A stretch of 16,763 nt of DNA from Pseudomonadota bacterium. Lineage in GTDB: Bacteria; Pseudomonadota; Alphaproteobacteria; Reyranellales; Reyranellaceae. Numbering within the stretch: position 1 is the stretch's first letter; each line of letters opens with the position of its first letter. Position numbers and translations under genes: made by a program. The notes beneath the pieces were generated by a model. The model saw nothing but the letters and a program-made list of their open reading frames with translations. It made no database searches and was not told the origin of the DNA. The stretch is from contig JAEZHS010000657.1 in the NCBI GenBank assembly GCA_023436825.1, positions 1-16,763 on the forward strand. Direction: 5' to 3'. Positions 14,059-16,763 of the stretch are shown piece by piece.

Positions 14059-16379
14059 GTGAGCCGGACGCAGCCTTGACCGCACCGGCGAGCGGGGCTG
14101 CAGACCGGCGCGAGCCCGTGCCGTCGCTGATCGGCACGCGGCTCTTTCGCAAGTACGTGCTGCTGTTCATGTCCGTGGTATCGCTGGCGCTCTTTGCCAG
14201 CGGCCTGACCGAGCTCTGGTTCACGCATGCCGAATCGGAAGCGGCCCTGATCCGGCTGCAGCGCTCCCAAGCCAGCGCAACCGCCGACAAGATCGGCCAG
14301 TTCCTGAAGGGGATCGAGGATCAGCTCGGCTGGACGACCCAGCTTCCCTGGCATGCGGCCACGCTAGACGCGCGATGGTTCGACGCGCAGCGCCTGCTGC
14401 GGCAGGCTCCGGCGGTCGCAGAGATCGTCGAGGTGGATGGCGAGGGCCGCGAGCAGCTCCGGGTGTCGCGCATCTTGCCCGACGTCATCGGCAGCGGCAC
14501 CGACCTCTCCCGCCGCCGCGGCTTCGTCGAGGCGTTGCGCGACAAGGTGCACTACAGCCCGGTCTACTTTCGCGGCGGCTCCGAGCCGTTCCTCTCGCTG
14601 GCCGTCGCGGGCACGCATCGCGACGCGGGTGTCGTCTTCGCCGAGGTGAACCTTCGGTTCATGTGGGATGTCGTCGCCGCGACCAAGGTCGGCGACGAGG
14701 GTCGCGTCTTCGTGGTCGATCGCGACGGACGGCTCATCGCCCATTCCGATCCGGTGCTCCCGCTGCGCGATCTCGACCTCACCGCGCTGCCGCAGGTGAG
14801 CGCGGCACTTGCCGGCCGGGCGCAACCCAATTCGGATGCGCGCGGACTCGATGGGCAACCCGTGCTCAGCGCCCATGCGCCGGTCCCTTCGCAGGGCTGG
14901 CTTGTCTTCGTCGAAGTGCCGCTGGCCGAGGCCAATCGGCCGCTCTATGCCGCGACCGCGCGTTCGATCGGCTTGCTGGCAGCGGCGCTGGCATTTGCCT
15001 TCCTCGCCGCCTTCTGGCTCGCGCACCGTATGGTCGTCCCCATCGCAGCGCTGGGCGCCGGCGCAGCGCGACTCGGGCTCGGCCGGCGCGGCGAGCGCAT
15101 CGCCATCAAGACGGATGACGAGCTTGAGACGCTGGCGCAGCAGTTCAACGACATGGCGGAGCGACTGGAAGCTTCCCATGGCGAGCTCGAGCGCAAGGTG
15201 GCGGAGCGAACGCGCGAGCTCGGCCGTCTCTACGCCGAGCTCCAGGAGACGAACCGGCAGCTCGAGGATGCCAACCGCGCCAAGTCCCGCCTGCTTGCCG
15301 CGGCGAGCCACGATCTGCGCCAACCCTTGCATGCGCTCGGCCTGTTCGCCGCACAGCTCGGCATCGAGACGAATCCCGACGAGCGCACCCGTCTTGCCGA
15401 GCGGCTGGACCGCGCTGTCGGCGCGATGAACGAACAGTTCAACGCCCTTCTCGACATCTCGCGGCTCGAGGCGGGAACGCTGGTGCCGGAGATCTCGGCC
15501 TTTCCGGCCGCCGACCTGTTGCAGCGCGTCGAAGGCGCCTTCGCCGGGCCCGCCCGCGAAAAGGGTCTCTCGTTCCGCATGGTCGAAAGCTCGGCCTGGA
15601 TCCGCAGCGATCCGCTCCTGCTGGAACGCATCATCGCCAACATTGCCGCCAACGCGGTGCGCTACAGCAGGACGGGCGGCGTTGTCATAGGCCTGCGCCG
15701 GCGCGGGCAGCGCCTTCGCATCGACGTATGCGACACCGGTCCCGGCATCCCGACGGAGTGGCAGGCGCGCATCTTCGAGGAGTTCGTTCAGTTGCCTGGT
15801 GCCGGCGAGCGTCGTTCGGCGGGCCTCGGATTGGGCCTTGCGATCGTCAGCCGGCTTTGCCGATTGCTCGATCACGAGATCCGGCTGAGCTCCGTGCCGG
15901 GACGAGGCTCGCGCTTCTCGGTCGTCGTACCCATCGCCGATCCGGCAGCAGTGCGCGAAACAGCCGGCAGCCTTCCCAAAGCCATCCCTGAGCCGGCGGG
16001 AACGGTGCTGGTCATCGACGACGACGAGCTCGTGCTCGAGGGGATGGGCGGCGTGCTGAGCGGCTGGGGCTATCGCCCTCTGCTGGCGCGATCGTCAGCC
16101 GAAGCCCGGCAGCTCGTGGCGGCTGAAGCGGAGTCTCCTGCGATCGTCATCTGCGATTGCCATCTGTCGCCTGCAGAAAGCGGCATCGAGACGATCGCCG
16201 TGATTCGTGCAAAGGCCGGGCGTCGGATTCCCGCCTTCCTCATGACGGGCGATACGACCGAAGACCGTGCGCGGGAGGCGGCTGCGGCCGGCCTGCACCT
16301 TCTACGCAAGCCCGTGCCGCCCATGGCGTTGCGCGCGATGATGATGCAGCTCCTCAAGGCGCCGGCCATGCAAGGCTAG
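14055..16379 (+). CDS. Hybrid sensor histidine kinase/response regulator (Cache-HAMP-HisKA-HATPase-REC)
   Basis: The 774-residue inner-membrane kinase has TM1 at about 34-56, a periplasmic Cache-type sensor (57-302, with GRVFVVDRDGRLIAHSDP near its end), TM2 at about 303-324, HAMP to about 378 and a short coiled coil (378-410). HisKA follows with phosphoacceptor H419 in ASHDLRQPLHALGLFAAQL. HATPase has the N box N533 (ANIAANAVRYS), G1 DTGPG at 560-564 and G2 GLGLGL at 590-595. The C-terminal receiver has acidic residues D655-D657, phospho-acceptor D701 (IVICDCHLSP), T731 and K752 (LRKPVPP). All key residues are present. ATG 14055 overlaps the binding-protein stop by 4 nt; the same frame stays open far upstream only because it shadows that gene. 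The convergent LuxR regulator is a likely partner. Confidence 0.94.
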   Translation: MSEPDAALTAPASGAADRREPVPSLIGTRLFRKYVLLFMSVVSLALFASGLTELWFTHAESEAALIRLQRSQASATADKIGQFLKGIEDQLGWTTQLPWHAATLDARWFDAQRLLRQAPAVAEIVEVDGEGREQLRVSRILPDVIGSGTDLSRRRGFVEALRDKVHYSPVYFRGGSEPFLSLAVAGTHRDAGVVFAEVNLRFMWDVVAATKVGDEGRVFVVDRDGRLIAHSDPVLPLRDLDLTALPQVSAALAGRAQPNSDARGLDGQPVLSAHAPVPSQGWLVFVEVPLAEANRPLYAATARSIGLLAAALAFAFLAAFWLAHRMVVPIAALGAGAARLGLGRRGERIAIKTDDELETLAQQFNDMAERLEASHGELERKVAERTRELGRLYAELQETNRQLEDANRAKSRLLAAASHDLRQPLHALGLFAAQLGIETNPDERTRLAERLDRAVGAMNEQFNALLDISRLEAGTLVPEISAFPAADLLQRVEGAFAGPAREKGLSFRMVESSAWIRSDPLLLERIIANIAANAVRYSRTGGVVIGLRRRGQRLRIDVCDTGPGIPTEWQARIFEEFVQLPGAGERRSAGLGLGLAIVSRLCRLLDHEIRLSSVPGRGSRFSVVVPIADPAAVRETAGSLPKAIPEPAGTVLVIDDDELVLEGMGGVLSGWGYRPLLARSSAEARQLVAAEAESPAIVICDCHLSPAESGIETIAVIRAKAGRRIPAFLMTGDTTEDRAREAAAAGLHLLRKPVPPMALRAMMMQLLKAPAMQG

Positions 16380-16380
16380 T

Positions 16381-16472
16381 TTAGAGCATTGGCGGCGCAA
16401 GTCGGCAAAACCGTTCCTCCCTACGCGAAGCCGAGGAGGAGTGCGATTCGGCCAGCGTCGATATCGCTCTAA
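16381..16472. repeat. Intergenic repeat with TTAGAGC/GCTCTAA ends
   Basis: The gap between the kinase and the LuxR gene begins TTAGAGCATT (16381) and ends GCTCTAA (16466-16472), a perfect 7-bp terminal inverted repeat over 92 bp. Inside, TCCTCC (16415-16420) and GGAGGA (16435-16440) form a 6-bp stem with a 14-nt loop. The TTAGAGCATT start and a CGCGAAG stretch recall interspersed AGAGCATTTTC-type repeats I remember from Rhizobiales genomes; this is resemblance only. The right end contains the TAG stop (16469-16471) of the LuxR gene. It may also terminate both convergent transcripts. Confidence 0.55.
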
Positions 16473-16763
16473 CGCTTGTCGCTGTCAGCTATGGCCCAGC
16501 CCCTGCGGTTTGCCGCGGCCACTGCGGCCGTTCGATTGTGAGCGCCGAGCGCCTTCAGGATCGCAGTGACATGGTTCTTGACCGTGGGTTCGGCGAGGTC
16601 GAGCCGATGTCCGATGGCCTTGTTGCTCAAGCCTTGCATCAGGAGCGCCAGCACTTCCTGCTGTCGCTCGGAGAGCCCGGCGGCTTGCAGCGGTGCGGAG
16701 GCGCTTTCGGCGCCGGGCCTGCCCCCGTGGGCCAGTATCTCGGGCGGCACGTAGATGCCGCCC
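16469..16763 (-). CDS. LuxR/NarL-type response regulator, C-terminal part (cut by window end)
   Basis: The frame is open to the window edge. It reads GGIYVPPEIL at the edge, a linker usual between the receiver and the DNA-binding domain, so the GTG at 16750 is not a real start and the receiver domain lies beyond the window. The visible part contains a full LuxR helix-turn-helix: LSERQQEVLALLMQGLSNKA, IGHRLDLAEPTVKNHVTAIL and a tail KALGAHNRTAAVAAANRRGW. NarL-type proteins dimerise on DNA when their aspartate is phosphorylated. Convergent placement beside the hybrid kinase makes it the likely output of that kinase. The last codons and the TAG stop overlap the intergenic repeat. Confidence 0.9.
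   Translation of the reverse strand, partial: GGIYVPPEILAHGGRPGAESASAPLQAAGLSERQQEVLALLMQGLSNKAIGHRLDLAEPTVKNHVTAILKALGAHNRTAAVAAANRRGWAIADSDKR

Overview
The window is high-GC DNA with dense coding and short intergenic gaps. Gene content and style point to a soil or freshwater alphaproteobacterium of the Rhizobiales, Rhodospirillales or Reyranella kind. Pointers are an ABC_sub_bind-type periplasmic protein, a Cache/HAMP hybrid kinase paired with a LuxR regulator, intergenic repeats resembling those I remember from alphaproteobacterial genomes, and the TGTCATCCTGAGCG-type palindrome. The genus is an inference. No rRNA, tRNA, CRISPR array, integrase or transposase is visible.

Layout. 95-1606 (-) is a complete UxaA/GarD-type sugar-acid dehydratase. 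1607-1808 holds a large inverted repeat and a strong terminator. 1809-2252 (-) is an exported small protein with WxPGx[WY] and calcium-binding thrombospondin-type-3-like repeats. 2383-3261 (-) is an EamA/DMT permease, divergent from 3305-4162 (+), a class IV (branched-chain-like) aminotransferase. 4209-7284 (-) is a three-gene cassette with overlapping stops and starts: type III polyketide synthase, isoprenylcysteine-methyltransferase-like membrane methyltransferase, and 14-TM DHA2 exporter. It is probably a small polyketide (alkylpyrone/alkylresorcinol-like) pathway with its own export. 7399-8005 (+) is a glutathione S-transferase broken by a one-base frameshift. 8010-8696 (-) is an ion channel and 8702-9136 (-) a VOC protein. 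9187-9777 (+) is a flavodoxin-fold quinone reductase-like protein.

9828-10543 holds three small envelope proteins: a 40-residue lipoprotein, a two-TM protein on the other strand, and a glycine-zipper lipoprotein. 10560-12255 (-) is a fatty acid hydroxylase/sterol desaturase-family gene followed by an SDR lacking the catalytic tyrosine. A TetR regulator (12317-12943, +) is divergent from them, and a perfect 17-bp dyad in the shared promoter region is the likely operator. 13033-16379 (+) couples an exported ABC_sub_bind protein to a 774-residue Cache-HAMP-HisKA-HATPase-REC hybrid kinase through an ATGA overlap. A LuxR-type regulator, cut by the window edge, converges on it from 16763 to 16469 (-), so this looks like a complete sense-and-respond unit.

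The best candidates for something new are the PKS/methyltransferase/exporter cassette, the TetR-operated desaturase/SDR pair with its atypical SDR active site, and the binding-protein-coupled hybrid kinase. A smaller curiosity is that two different intergenic repeats each supply the stop codon of a neighbouring gene.
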